Shown here: positions 1-6,360 of the stretch, one piece after another
Layout of the letters: every line of letters starts with the position of its first letter
Numbering within the stretch: position 1 is the stretch's first letter
DNA from: a virus
Virus record (IMG/VR): IMGVR_UViG_3300011116_000283
Location: 1-40,843 of that record
Direction: 5' to 3' (one strand)
Length of the DNA: 40,843 nucleotides
Translations under genes and position numbers: made by a program
The notes under the pieces: generated by a model
The model's input: the letters and a program-made list of their open reading frames with translations, nothing else
Database searches by the model: none
Told to the model about the DNA's origin: nothing

Positions 1-127
1 AATAACTATGAAACTAAAATGGGTAGAAGTTGAGCCTAAAGACATAGAGCCACAACTTTACTGGACTAAAGAAACAGGCTGGATTGAAAAGAAGAAACCA
101 ACTGAACCAATTTATGTGTTAAAACAG
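1..127. repeat. Terminal direct repeat, left copy
   Basis: Bases 1-127 are identical to 40717-40843. The repeat cuts through a small rightward gene, which reads without a break when the ends are joined. An exact repeat of 127 bases is the size of a common largest assembly k-mer, so it most likely reflects a circular or circularly permuted contig rather than a biological terminal repeat. The true unique length would be 40716 bases. Confidence 0.9.
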
Positions 128-142
128 GTTGAGGAGGAATAA
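8..142 (+). CDS. Small hypothetical protein (44 aa)
   Basis: The frame starts at ATG 8 and ends at TAA 140-142. Its ribosome-binding site, GAGGAGGAAT, lies across the contig junction at 40711-40720. The product is rich in Lys, Glu and Trp (it opens MKLKWVEVEPKDIEPQLYW) and has no membrane segment or recognisable domain. The next gene begins 2 bases after its stop, and its last codons form that gene's Shine-Dalgarno (GAGGAGGAAT), so the two are translationally linked. I do not recognise the family. The strong start signal and the operon setting make it a believable gene despite its size. Confidence 0.7.
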   Translation: MKLKWVEVEPKDIEPQLYWTKETGWIEKKKPTEPIYVLKQVEEE

Positions 143-144
143 AC

Positions 145-375
145 ATGAGAGTAGCAAACGCAATCAAACTCCTACAGGAGTTAGACCCTAATGCTGAAAT
201 CGCCTGCCAGTGGTATGACCAAGAGGACATGACCTATGAAGGCGACACTCTAACTACCAAAGAATGGGAGTTAGCCAACGCTATCTTCGATAGATACGAA
301 CTATCGGACATGCGAGAAGCAATTGAGCAAGCAATATACGAAGCAAAACAACGACTAGCAAAGGAGCAACAATAA
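145..375 (+). CDS. Small hypothetical protein (76 aa)
   Basis: An acidic, mostly helical-looking protein (opens MRVANAIKLLQELDPNAEIA) with a phrase QWYDQEDM near residues 23-30 and a Lys/Gln-rich C-terminal helix. The ATG follows GAGGAGGAAT at good spacing. The stop TAA at 373-375 shares a base with the ATG of the next gene at 375. I recognise no enzyme motif. The opening resembles small phage proteins that begin with a 'leader helix + LDPNAEI' turn, but this is a resemblance, not an assignment. It is part of the rightward small-gene cassette. Confidence 0.75.
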   Translation: MRVANAIKLLQELDPNAEIACQWYDQEDMTYEGDTLTTKEWELANAIFDRYELSDMREAIEQAIYEAKQRLAKEQQ

Positions 376-743
376 TGGGAGCAAGAGTTAACTTCGTCTT
401 TATACAAGACGAAGATACAGCAACAGGCGAACCAGCATCACCAAAGGTGGTGCTTTATTCACACTGGGGCGAGACTACATGGGAGGTTGACTTGGCTTGT
501 GCTTTGTCAGTGGCAGAGCCACGCTGGGACGACCCTTCCTATGGAACTCGTATCGTCATCTCCAATTTAATTGGAGAACAATGGAAGTCAGAGACTGGCT
601 TCGGTATCTACGCAACCACAGACACAGCGTCTACATGGGATCCATGCGTAGAGATTGACTTCGTCAAGAAAACTGTTGACGGAGTTGCCTTTGATACATT
701 CGTAAAGTATGGACTAGCGAAAGGGGAATATCAGAATGCCTAA
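375..743 (+). CDS. Conserved-type phage hypothetical protein (122 aa)
   Basis: The protein opens MGARVNFVFIQDED and has a Trp-rich centre (YSHWGETTWEVDLACAL, then RWDDPSYGTRIVISNLI, then ETGFGIYA). From memory, this pattern recurs in small uncharacterised proteins of actinobacterial phages; no function is known to me. There are no membrane segments and no nucleotide-binding loop. The start overlaps the upstream stop by one base and is preceded by AAGGAGCAACAATA. Its 3' end overlaps the next gene by 8 bases. A perfect 8-bp stem with a 3-base loop lies at 559-577 inside the frame. Confidence 0.85.
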   Translation: MGARVNFVFIQDEDTATGEPASPKVVLYSHWGETTWEVDLACALSVAEPRWDDPSYGTRIVISNLIGEQWKSETGFGIYATTDTASTWDPCVEIDFVKKTVDGVAFDTFVKYGLAKGEYQNA

Positions 744-1368
744 CTGGTGCTACAACACACTACTAATTGAGGCTGAGCCTCAAGCAATCGCCAAGATTAA
801 GGCGCAGTTATCTGCGCCTTATGAATCTACCTATCAGAAGTTTCCTTCTGATGAGTGGATAACTGAAACTGTTCAAAAAGATTTCTCTTTTTGGAACATC
901 ATTCGTCCACCTGCCGAGAAACTCGGTGAGTATCACGGCACTCACGGCTATACCGCAGACGGAAAGGTCGGAGATACCGAGTTCAATTGGTATAACTGGA
1001 ACATCAGCAAGTGGGGAGTTAAGTGGGACGCCAGCGAGCCTGAGCTCACGGAAGCGGACGAGACCTCACTTCAATACCAATTCAACACCCCTTGGGGCGT
1101 TGCTGAAGGGGCATTGACTGCTCTTTCAGAGCAATACCCTGATGTCAAGTTCATCCTAGATTTTGAGGAGGAGACTGGCTGGGGTGGTGAACTTGAGTTC
1201 ACCAATGGTCAATGTATAACGCTCAATGAGTTCGCCCAGAAATGCTACGCATGTGGCAAGCAATGGGAACATGGTGATGAATACTGGAATGAGTATGACG
1301 AAGATGAACACCAACATAAATGCGAAGCCAATGGCTACGCCATTGAGAAAGAGGAGGTAAAAGCATGA
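736..1368 (+). CDS. Api92-like protein (DUF1281/ferredoxin-like domain family)
   Basis: The N-terminus MPNWCYNTLLIEAEP is the hallmark of the Api92-like family, found in phages and plasmids. That family has a ferredoxin-like alpha/beta fold and no defined activity. The frame also carries the typical Trp-rich middle (WYNWNISKWGVKWDA, then FNTPWGVAEGAL) and a C-terminal Cys pair (CYACGKQW) followed by an acidic His/Glu-rich tail, so a metal-binding extension is possible. At 210 aa its length fits the family. The start at 736 lies inside the upstream gene and the stop overlaps the next start. The frame contains a perfect 10-bp stem with a TTAT loop (798-821) and an 8-bp stem (833-852). Confidence 0.85.
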   Translation: MPNWCYNTLLIEAEPQAIAKIKAQLSAPYESTYQKFPSDEWITETVQKDFSFWNIIRPPAEKLGEYHGTHGYTADGKVGDTEFNWYNWNISKWGVKWDASEPELTEADETSLQYQFNTPWGVAEGALTALSEQYPDVKFILDFEEETGWGGELEFTNGQCITLNEFAQKCYACGKQWEHGDEYWNEYDEDEHQHKCEANGYAIEKEEVKA

Positions 1369-1565
1369 CGATATACATGGCAAATGAGAACGGAGATTGG
1401 TGGGTGTATGACATGGACTCACCTATATATGTGCTCAGATCTGAGGATATCCCTGAAGATATTGACGAAGAGTCAATAGAAGGGGATAAGTTTGAGAACA
1501 TAATCATAGAACATGGAAATACCATGTTCCTTTCTTTAGGTAGGAAGGAGAAAACCAATGTGTGA
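1365..1565 (+). CDS. Small acidic hypothetical protein (66 aa)
   Basis: The product is strongly acidic (opens MTIYMANENGDWWVYDMDSP; many Asp/Glu in residues 25-48) and ends in a basic tail. No domain is recognised. The ATG overlaps the stop of the Api92-like gene (ATGA) and is preceded by GAGGAGGTAAAAGC, a strong ribosome-binding site. The 3' end overlaps the next gene by 8 bases. A perfect 8-bp hairpin at 1509-1529 lies near its end. Acidic small early phage proteins are often inhibitors or DNA mimics, but nothing here proves that. Confidence 0.7.
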   Translation: MTIYMANENGDWWVYDMDSPIYVLRSEDIPEDIDEESIEGDKFENIIIEHGNTMFLSLGRKEKTNV

Positions 1566-1752
1566 TATGACCAACGCACAACTGCTCTATCTATTCGAGA
1601 GCGAGTTCGCTGAGGCAGAGATGCCTAGTGAGGATGAATTATCCTCAGCAATAAATGAAATACAAGGACGAACAGACAATTTCTATAATGAAATTGTTGA
1701 TGAAGTAATCACTCGCCTTAGAGAAGGCGACTTTAAGGAGGAGCAATCATGA
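1558..1752 (+). CDS. Small acidic hypothetical protein (64 aa)
   Basis: The product is helical and acidic (opens MCDMTNAQLLYLFESEFAEA) and has no recognisable motif. The start sits inside the preceding gene behind AGGAAGGAGAAAACCA. The stop overlaps the next ATG, and GGAGGAGCAATC in its last codons serves as that gene's ribosome-binding site. Predicted secondary structure would be two or three helices. Its role is unknown; the setting suggests an early host-modifying or housekeeping protein. Confidence 0.7.
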   Translation: MCDMTNAQLLYLFESEFAEAEMPSEDELSSAINEIQGRTDNFYNEIVDEVITRLREGDFKEEQS

Positions 1753-1919
1753 TGGGCTACAAGTATGAGGATATACAAGCGTTCGGTGCTGCGCTATCAC
1801 GAGCACAAGAGTATGTGCCAGCACTAGACACAAAGACAACGGCAGGTCTCGTAAATATATGGGACTTCTTCGAAGGTCTATTAGCGGAAGGTTATGTAGA
1901 AGGATGGGAGGCAGACTGA
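1749..1919 (+). CDS. Small hypothetical protein (56 aa)
   Basis: A short frame from ATG 1749 to TGA 1917-1919; a second in-frame ATG follows directly. The product opens MMGYKYEDIQAFGAAL and ends LLAEGYVEGWEAD. It is preceded by AAGGAGGAGCAATC and its stop overlaps the next ATG (ATGA), so it fits the coupled-gene pattern on both sides. No family is recognised. Confidence 0.65.
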   Translation: MMGYKYEDIQAFGAALSRAQEYVPALDTKTTAGLVNIWDFFEGLLAEGYVEGWEAD

Positions 1920-2143
1920 TGTATAAATCACGACTAACAAAGCCAAAGGTGGGTGAGGTTAAGCAATGGATCCCGCATGATAACGGCAATGAGTATGTCC
2001 AAGTATTCACTGCTGATATCGACGACTTCTTCTTCAAGGTAGGTGGTTCTAATGTTAGAACCAAATACTTCTATGGAGAGAATGCGTGGGCTGATAGCAG
2101 GCGATACGCAGATGATATGGCGTGGGCTATACGCAATAAATAG
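1919..2143 (+). CDS. Small hypothetical protein (74 aa)
   Basis: I start this gene at ATG 1919, which overlaps the upstream TGA, rather than at any upstream codon in the same frame, because that restores the ATGA coupling used throughout the cassette. The product opens MYKSRLTKPKVGEVKQWIPH, then has a beta-rich middle (EYVQVFTADIDDFFFKVGG). No domain is recognised. The TAG stop (2141-2143) lies in the first bases of a hairpin (2142-2160), which marks the end of this gene group. Confidence 0.7.
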   Translation: MYKSRLTKPKVGEVKQWIPHDNGNEYVQVFTADIDDFFFKVGGSNVRTKYFYGENAWADSRRYADDMAWAIRNK

Positions 2144-2160
2144 CACATCAAAGATGTGCT
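2142..2160 (+). promoter_or_regulatory. AAA-loop hairpin element A
   Basis: An 8-bp perfect stem, AGCACATC/GATGTGCT, with an AAA loop sits between two rightward genes. It is followed at 2161-2170 by TAATATATGG. The same design occurs at 3526-3544, 39754-39772 and 40405-40422 with different but complementary stem bases. There is no U-run, so it is not an obvious intrinsic terminator. An RNA-processing, attenuation or protein-binding site is possible. Confidence 0.7.
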
Positions 2161-2200
2161 TAATATATGGAGCAAGTAATCGGCAATAGAAAGGAGCAAG

Positions 2201-2923
2201 ATGTTATCGCTGATTAGAAGTAAAGACCGCAAGGTCACCAACTTAGTAACACCAAGTGGCAAGACGCCAGCAATCGCTAATGCTTTTGGATTGCCAGCAG
2301 GTAAGAAGTTCTCTTGCCCCGAAGCCACTTCAGTATGCGAGAAGGTCTGCTATGCAGGCAAGCTCGAGCGTGTATACAAGGGAGTGAAGCAAGTATTGCT
2401 TCATAACTGGCAACTATTGAAGGACGCTGACATCAACCAAATGGTTGACTTACTTGACGACATGATCATTGACTTCGTCAAGGACTGTGATAGACGGAAT
2501 GCCCCGAAGTTATTCCGCATACACTGGGATGGCGACTTCTTCAACACTACCTATGAGTATGCATGGCAGAAGGTAATCATGATGCACCCAGATGTGCAGT
2601 TCTGGTGCTATACACGAGTGCGATCTGCTGCTTACTCACTCTCTGGTCTTGACAATCTGTCACTGTATTACAGTGCAGACCAAGAGAACAAACACATTGC
2701 CGAACAAGTTCGGCGTGAGACAGACACTAAACTAGCGTGGCTGTCAGATACATTCGCAAGTGCGGAGCAGGAAATGCTTCGCATAACTGGCAAGGTCGGT
2801 GCTAAATGTCCAGCATTGACCAAGCAAATCCCACTCATATCCACCAGTGGGTCAGCCTGCGTTAGCTGCGGGCTATGCATTGTCGGCAAAGCCGACATCC
2901 GATTCAGTGCAACCAAAAGATAG
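2201..2923 (+). CDS. Gp88-family protein (cysteine-rich, function unknown)
   Basis: A 240-aa protein of the family named after mycobacteriophage gene product 88. Typical landmarks are present: GLPAGKKFSCPEATSVCEK with a third Cys (VCYAGK) near residues 30-52, the central WDGDFFNTTYEYAWQKV, and a C-terminal cluster with KCPAL and ACVSCGLC near residues 204-228. The spaced cysteines suggest bound metal or an iron-sulfur cluster; this is inference, since the family's activity is not established. The start is set by AAAGGAGCAAG before ATG 2201. It follows hairpin A, so it may begin a new transcript or a processed segment. A 7-bp hairpin with an AAA loop (2881-2897) lies near its 3' end. Confidence 0.85.
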   Translation: MLSLIRSKDRKVTNLVTPSGKTPAIANAFGLPAGKKFSCPEATSVCEKVCYAGKLERVYKGVKQVLLHNWQLLKDADINQMVDLLDDMIIDFVKDCDRRNAPKLFRIHWDGDFFNTTYEYAWQKVIMMHPDVQFWCYTRVRSAAYSLSGLDNLSLYYSADQENKHIAEQVRRETDTKLAWLSDTFASAEQEMLRITGKVGAKCPALTKQIPLISTSGSACVSCGLCIVGKADIRFSATKR

Positions 2924-2931
2924 GAGCAAAC

Positions 2932-3237
2932 ATGGAAGCATCATTCATGATCACACAGGTAGAGACAACTCTATCTAACTACACCAACTACTATCGTAGA
3001 TTGGGAATGCAAGACCTTGCAATATGGCAATCGCTTGAGGATATCTACAAGCGACCTGAACTTCACGATCTAACCCTAGCGTCTACTCGTGAGGAAGCCT
3101 TTGACCAAATGGTCAAAGACAATTGGTTCGTAGACATGGGCAGTCACTACTACGGATTAGACTACGAAACCATAGATGAACTTGTCCTTGAATATCTCAA
3201 GGACAACCAACTAGTAAAGGAGTTAGTCAATGACTGA
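2932..3237 (+). CDS. Hypothetical protein (101 aa)
   Basis: The start is ATG 2932, directly behind ATAGGAGCAAAC; earlier in-frame codons overlap the Gp88 gene and lack a ribosome-binding site. The product opens MEASFMITQVETTLSNYTNY and is acidic and Tyr-rich with helix-forming segments (ELVLEYLKDNQLVKELVND at the end). No family is recognised. Its 3' end overlaps the next gene by 8 bases. A perfect 8-bp hairpin lies at 3099-3118. Confidence 0.75.
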   Translation: MEASFMITQVETTLSNYTNYYRRLGMQDLAIWQSLEDIYKRPELHDLTLASTREEAFDQMVKDNWFVDMGSHYYGLDYETIDELVLEYLKDNQLVKELVND

Positions 3238-3547
3238 CATAACACAATACAACTGGATAACAGTTGATGGTAAAGAATGGGGCGTCCACCTATGGGGTGA
3301 GTTAGAAGAATACGAGGACGGCACAGCCCAAGTCGTAGACATAGACGCACGTATCCTCACACCTACAGGTGGAGAGTTCAACTACAACGCCGACAACTGG
3401 CACAAGTTCCCAGAAGAGGTGTGCAATCTGGCTGATGGCTTGCTTGATGACCATAAGACAAGCGATAACATGCTCCAGACATGGGGTCACCCTCGTTATG
3501 TGGGGCGCACCTGTCTTTCATTGATAACAGATCAAAGATCTGTTTAG
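3230..3547 (+). CDS. Hypothetical protein (105 aa)
   Basis: The product opens MTDITQYNWITVDGKEWGVH, has a beta-rich acidic N-terminal half and ends SLITDQRSV. The start lies inside the preceding gene behind AAAGGAGTTAGTCA. The last codons run through hairpin B (3526-3544), and the TAG stop at 3545-3547 is the first thing after the stem, so translation would have to unfold that structure. No known domain is visible. Confidence 0.7.
   Translation: MTDITQYNWITVDGKEWGVHLWGELEEYEDGTAQVVDIDARILTPTGGEFNYNADNWHKFPEEVCNLADGLLDDHKTSDNMLQTWGHPRYVGRTCLSLITDQRSV
3526..3544 (+). promoter_or_regulatory. AAA-loop hairpin element B
   Basis: An 8-bp perfect stem, AACAGATC/GATCTGTT, with an AAA loop, followed by TAGATATATGG (3545-3555). 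It matches element A in size, loop and 3' tail while the stem bases differ in a compensating way. It lies at the boundary between the gene ending at 3547 and the one starting at 3584. Confidence 0.65.
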
Positions 3548-3583
3548 ATATATGGCAGCAACACCAACCGAAAGGAGAACCAA

Positions 3584-3760
3584 ATGGAAAGCAGTATCCG
3601 AACCGAGGATATGACTGTCGGTGAACTCATGGTCTTGGCTAACCAAGCCGAGGACATGGCTCACGGACTAATGCAAAAGGCAATGGACCTTCGGGTTCAA
3701 GCAAGGAATAAGCAAGTTGATATAATCAAAAAGCAACTAGCGGAAGGAGCAAGTAAATGA
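3584..3760 (+). CDS. Small helical hypothetical protein (58 aa)
   Basis: ATG 3584 follows CGAAAGGAGAACCAA and the frame ends at TGA 3758-3760. The product (opens MESSIRTEDMTVGELMVLAN) looks like one long amphipathic helix rich in Met, Ala, Gln and Lys, so a coiled-coil is plausible. The stop overlaps the next ATG (ATGA). It is the first gene after hairpin B. Confidence 0.7.
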   Translation: MESSIRTEDMTVGELMVLANQAEDMAHGLMQKAMDLRVQARNKQVDIIKKQLAEGASK

Positions 3761-3897
3761 AATATAAATATGTTAGTAAGAAAAATATTAAAGCGAAAGA
3801 AACCCTCGACGCTTTAATACTTGCGGGAAAGAAAAGATTCCCCAACACTAATAATAAAGATAGAAAGGAGCGAGTAAATGAAAGTAAAAGTATATGA
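3757..3897 (+). CDS. Small basic hypothetical protein (46 aa)
   Basis: ATG 3757 overlaps the upstream stop and sits behind GGAAGGAGCAAGTAA. The frame ends at TGA 3895-3897, 20 bases into the next gene. The product (opens MKYKYVSKKNIKAKETLDAL) is Lys- and Asn-rich. It carries its own good ribosome-binding site and the next gene's site lies in its 3' end (GAAAGGAGCGAGTAA), which supports translation. No family is recognised. Confidence 0.6.
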   Translation: MKYKYVSKKNIKAKETLDALILAGKKRFPNTNNKDRKERVNESKSI

Positions 3898-4099
3898 CCC
3901 AAGCGGTGAGCAATTCGCTGAGGTGTCTGACTACGCAGCAGGTGCATTACTCATGAGCTTGTATGGTAATGGCTCAACAATCAGACTAAAGAATGTAATT
4001 CTTTGGTTAGAAGGTGCAGATGGTAATGGTGCAGAAAGTTATGACAACTGTGCCTTTACAATTATCGAACGACTAAGAAAGGTAGGTGCAATCAAATGA
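3878..4099 (+). CDS. Small hypothetical protein (73 aa)
   Basis: The product opens MKVKVYDPSGEQFAEVSDYA and reads as a mixed alpha/beta domain: a strand, a helix, then LKNVILWLEGADG, ending FTIIERLRKVGAIK. The start has a strong site, GAAAGGAGCGAGTAA. The stop overlaps the next gene. I cannot name a family. Confidence 0.75.
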   Translation: MKVKVYDPSGEQFAEVSDYAAGALLMSLYGNGSTIRLKNVILWLEGADGNGAESYDNCAFTIIERLRKVGAIK

Positions 4100-4365
4100 T
4101 GTTCATCCCTCACATCGGTGACCGCATCAATAACGGTGCGGTCATCGTAGACCTCAAGAAATCTTGGGAGTCTGAGCCTGACACATGGGTAGCACTCTGT
4201 CTATGGACAGAGGACAGACAGCAAGTCGAACCAATCAAACGGATCTCAGACTTGTATGTAACATGGCGAATATATCTAGACGCAGATGGTCTAGTGCAAG
4301 CAAGGAATGGTCACTATCATGACCAACTCTCAGAAGCAGTTGTTGATTTCGACAGCCGTATATGA
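4096..4365 (+). CDS. Small hypothetical protein (89 aa)
   Basis: Two consecutive ATGs (4096 and 4099) could start it; the first overlaps the upstream TGA. The product opens MMFIPHIGDRINNGAVIVDL and looks like a small beta-rich domain (VALCLWTEDRQQVEPIKRI). No motif is recognised. Two tight hairpins fall within it (4121-4144, 4195-4212). It ends 36 bases before the DUF932-like gene. Confidence 0.7.
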   Translation: MMFIPHIGDRINNGAVIVDLKKSWESEPDTWVALCLWTEDRQQVEPIKRISDLYVTWRIYLDADGLVQARNGHYHDQLSEAVVDFDSRI

Positions 4366-4401
4366 GATAATATCCCACAACCAAACGAACAGGAGAAACA
4401 A

Positions 4402-5385
4402 ATGAGTACAGTAATATCCAACCCTCGTCGTCGTAGTGCATACCGCATTATCGGCGAGGCAGTAACCGCTACATCTGCACGAGATGCAGCACAACAGGCT
4501 GGTCTAGACTGGCATGTACAACTGGCTGACGTACAAGCGTTAGCCGTATCGAATGATGGTGTCAACACCCTCGAAGTGCCATCAACATTCGCAACAATTC
4601 GTACCAATAAAGACGCAACACAGTCAGTGCTTGGCACTGTCGGTGGTAGATACAAGGTGTTCCAGAATGATGAGATGTTCTCTGGTCTGGACGCACTAGT
4701 TGATTCAGGCGATGCAAGATATGCATATGCTGGTGAGGTTAGAGGTGGAGCACAGGTGTACATGGTGCTTGAGCTACCTAACGAAGTTAAGATAGCCAAC
4801 GATCCACACTCTTGCTACCTTGTAGCAAGGACATCACATGATGGTTCAACTGCACTGCAGATATCACCATCAATCCAACGCTTGCGTTGCACCAATCAGA
4901 TAGCAGGTATCTTTGCTAAGGCTGGTACATATACACTCAAGCACACAACCAATGCTAAGTTTCGCATTGAGGATATCAAGCGTATCATCCCTGTTACCTA
5001 TGAAGGTATTAAGTTCTATGAACTTATCGGTAACAAACTTATCAACGAGAAGATCTCAGATGCAGAAGTGGATGCCATCTTTAATAAGATGTGGTCCATC
5101 CCAACCATCATCGAGAACTCACCTTATGCACTATTAAGTGCAGGACAAAAACGTCAGTTCAACTCAGCAACAGTTGCACGTCAGACTGCTAAAGCAATCT
5201 ATCGTGGTGATACTGGTACACAAGAGGAACTGTATGGAACTAGGTTCGGTGTGTTCCAATCTATCGTGGAGTATGCAGATCACTACAGCCACAAGGCTGA
5301 GTCAGTGCGAGCAGAGCGTATCGTTACTGGTTCTGCTGATCGTATCAAGAGCAAAGCTCTTGACCTACTAACGAAAGGAATCTAA
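4402..5385 (+). CDS. DUF932-like phage/plasmid protein
   Basis: A 327-aa protein that matches the DUF932 (phage/plasmid-like, TIGR03299-type) pattern: an N-terminal helix-rich domain, a central core with LEVPSTFATIRTNKDATQSVLGTVGGRYKVFQNDEMF around residues 50-95, then RTSHDGSTALQISPSIQRLRCTNQ near 145-170 and a helical C-terminal third. The family occurs in phages, plasmids and defence islands and has no established activity; some members are reported near DNA-processing genes. The start is clear: ACAGGAGAAACAA before ATG 4402. The stop overlaps the next ATG by one base. Hairpins at 4811-4829 and 5345-5363 lie inside. It is the largest gene of the rightward cassette. Confidence 0.85.
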   Translation: MSTVISNPRRRSAYRIIGEAVTATSARDAAQQAGLDWHVQLADVQALAVSNDGVNTLEVPSTFATIRTNKDATQSVLGTVGGRYKVFQNDEMFSGLDALVDSGDARYAYAGEVRGGAQVYMVLELPNEVKIANDPHSCYLVARTSHDGSTALQISPSIQRLRCTNQIAGIFAKAGTYTLKHTTNAKFRIEDIKRIIPVTYEGIKFYELIGNKLINEKISDAEVDAIFNKMWSIPTIIENSPYALLSAGQKRQFNSATVARQTAKAIYRGDTGTQEELYGTRFGVFQSIVEYADHYSHKAESVRAERIVTGSADRIKSKALDLLTKGI

Positions 5386-5618
5386 TGGAGAATCCATTAC
5401 AGAAATACGTAGATGAGTTGGATAATCCAACTCCCTTCGTACCACCAAAGATATCTGTTCGTATGGCTAACTACATAATCAAGGCTCTTGATTACCTGCA
5501 TATTTATGCAGGCGAGAAAGATGAACCCGAACTTATAGAGTCAGACATACACAAGGAAGCAGAAGAAGCAATGGTTGACATTGTAGTTATGTCTCCAGAG
5601 GAGATACCAAATGGGTAA
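5385..5618 (+). CDS. Small acidic hypothetical protein (77 aa)
   Basis: The product opens MENPLQKYVDELDNPTPFVP and is acidic and largely helical. ATG 5385 shares a base with the DUF932 stop; GAAAGGAATCTA precedes it. The stop and start codons lie within a 7-bp stem with a GAA loop (5383-5399), so initiation may depend on ribosomes arriving from upstream. Two further perfect hairpins (5415-5433, 5495-5512) lie inside the frame. No domain is recognised. Confidence 0.7.
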   Translation: MENPLQKYVDELDNPTPFVPPKISVRMANYIIKALDYLHIYAGEKDEPELIESDIHKEAEEAMVDIVVMSPEEIPNG

Positions 5619-5892
5619 GTTAATCAATAAAGAAATCCTGCAGGCTAGACCACCTAGTCTGCAGGTTAAACAACTCGCTGGGTGGTCATGGTACTGCGGG
5701 TATCATGACACCATGGGAAGTGGTGACACTAGGCATGAAGTATTGTGGATGGCTGGTGCTCATATGGATTACTTCTCAGAAGTAACAGATGACTGTGACA
5801 TCTACGTAAGGGAACACAAGGTCGAGAAGGAGGATGATGGGCAAGCCACGTCCAACAGAAATAAAACTAGTAGCAAAGCTACTAGATCCTGA
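5611..5892 (+). CDS. Hypothetical protein (93 aa)
   Basis: The product opens MGKLINKEILQARPPSLQVK and has a Trp/Tyr-rich core (GWSWYCGYHDTMGSG, then HEVLWMAGAHMDYF). The C-terminal 20 residues (Ser, Thr, Asn, Lys, Arg) look like low-complexity sequence and overlap the next gene by 59 bases, more than usual here. An alternative is that the tail is a by-product of the overlap. Hairpins lie at 5769-5785 and 5867-5885, the second in the overlap. Confidence 0.65.
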   Translation: MGKLINKEILQARPPSLQVKQLAGWSWYCGYHDTMGSGDTRHEVLWMAGAHMDYFSEVTDDCDIYVREHKVEKEDDGQATSNRNKTSSKATRS

Positions 5893-6157
5893 CGCCGAGA
5901 ACTCCGAAGGTGCTGCGGAACTAGCGGTTGAAATCATCGAGGCTCTAGATAAATCTAGGACCAAGAGAGAATCGTTTGTTGTCGTAGCAAAGTTGGCAGA
6001 CTGGGTTCCAGTACAAGCATGGGGTGAGTTCAGTACCCGCTTACAAGCGGAGAAGTTCTTCCCCAATCTTTCATCACCAGACAAAGGTGGTAAAGGATCA
6101 ATAGTTCGTCTGGAAAATCCAGACGACTTACTCAAAAGAATAGGAGTAATCAAGTAA
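5834..6157 (+). CDS. Hypothetical protein (107 aa)
   Basis: The start is ATG 5834 or the adjacent 5837, behind AGAAGGAGG. The product opens MMGKPRPTEIKLVAKLLDPD; a helical N-terminal half (residues 8-40) is followed by an alpha/beta segment (FVVVAKLADWVPVQAWG) and a basic end. The WG...FxTRLQAEKFFPNL stretch looks like a small globular domain, but I cannot name it. The gene contains a perfect 9-bp stem with an AAA loop (6106-6126). Its stop overlaps the next ATG. Confidence 0.7.
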   Translation: MMGKPRPTEIKLVAKLLDPDAENSEGAAELAVEIIEALDKSRTKRESFVVVAKLADWVPVQAWGEFSTRLQAEKFFPNLSSPDKGGKGSIVRLENPDDLLKRIGVIK

Positions 6158-6324
6158 TGTTCTACAACGGATTCACATTACTGATGCAGATCCTTGCAGG
6201 TCTAACTGCATACTGGGTTGGTAACCATTACGGTTATGAACGAGGTAAGACTGAGATGTATCAGACCTTAAAGAATCTAGACGCAAAGAGTAGAGAGTTC
6301 TTCTCTACTGTATCCAAGAAATAA
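6157..6324 (+). CDS. Small membrane-anchored protein (55 aa)
   Basis: ATG 6157 overlaps the upstream TAA and follows ATAGGAGTAATCAAGTA. The product has one N-terminal hydrophobic stretch (FTLLMQILAGLTAYWVG, residues 6-22) and a charged C-terminal helix. A single-pass inner-membrane protein with a cytoplasmic tail is the simplest reading. It is the last gene before the terminator at 6331-6360. Function is unknown. Confidence 0.7.
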   Translation: MFYNGFTLLMQILAGLTAYWVGNHYGYERGKTEMYQTLKNLDAKSREFFSTVSKK

Positions 6325-6330
6325 ACTAAA

Positions 6331-6360
6331 GGCGGGGGCGTTATGCCTCCGCCTTTTTTT
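6331..6360. terminator. Intrinsic terminator between convergent gene clusters
   Basis: A 9-bp stem, GGCGGGGGC/GCCTCCGCC (one G-U pair on the rightward transcript), is followed by a run of seven T. The A-rich flank on the other side (ACTAAA) and the stem could also stop leftward transcription weakly, with an A-C mismatch. It lies exactly where the rightward cassette and the leftward cluster meet; the glycosyltransferase stop codon is inside the loop. Confidence 0.85.

Noticed and set aside
2875-3237. Longer form (120 codons) of the gene starting at 2932
   Set aside because: The extra 19 codons overlap the Gp88 gene and lack a ribosome-binding site, while ATG 2932 has a strong AGGAGCAAAC site.
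4317-4799. 160-codon leftward frame opposite the DUF932-like gene
   Set aside because: It is antisense to a well-supported gene, Ser/Cys/Thr-rich as expected from reversed codons, and has no start signal.
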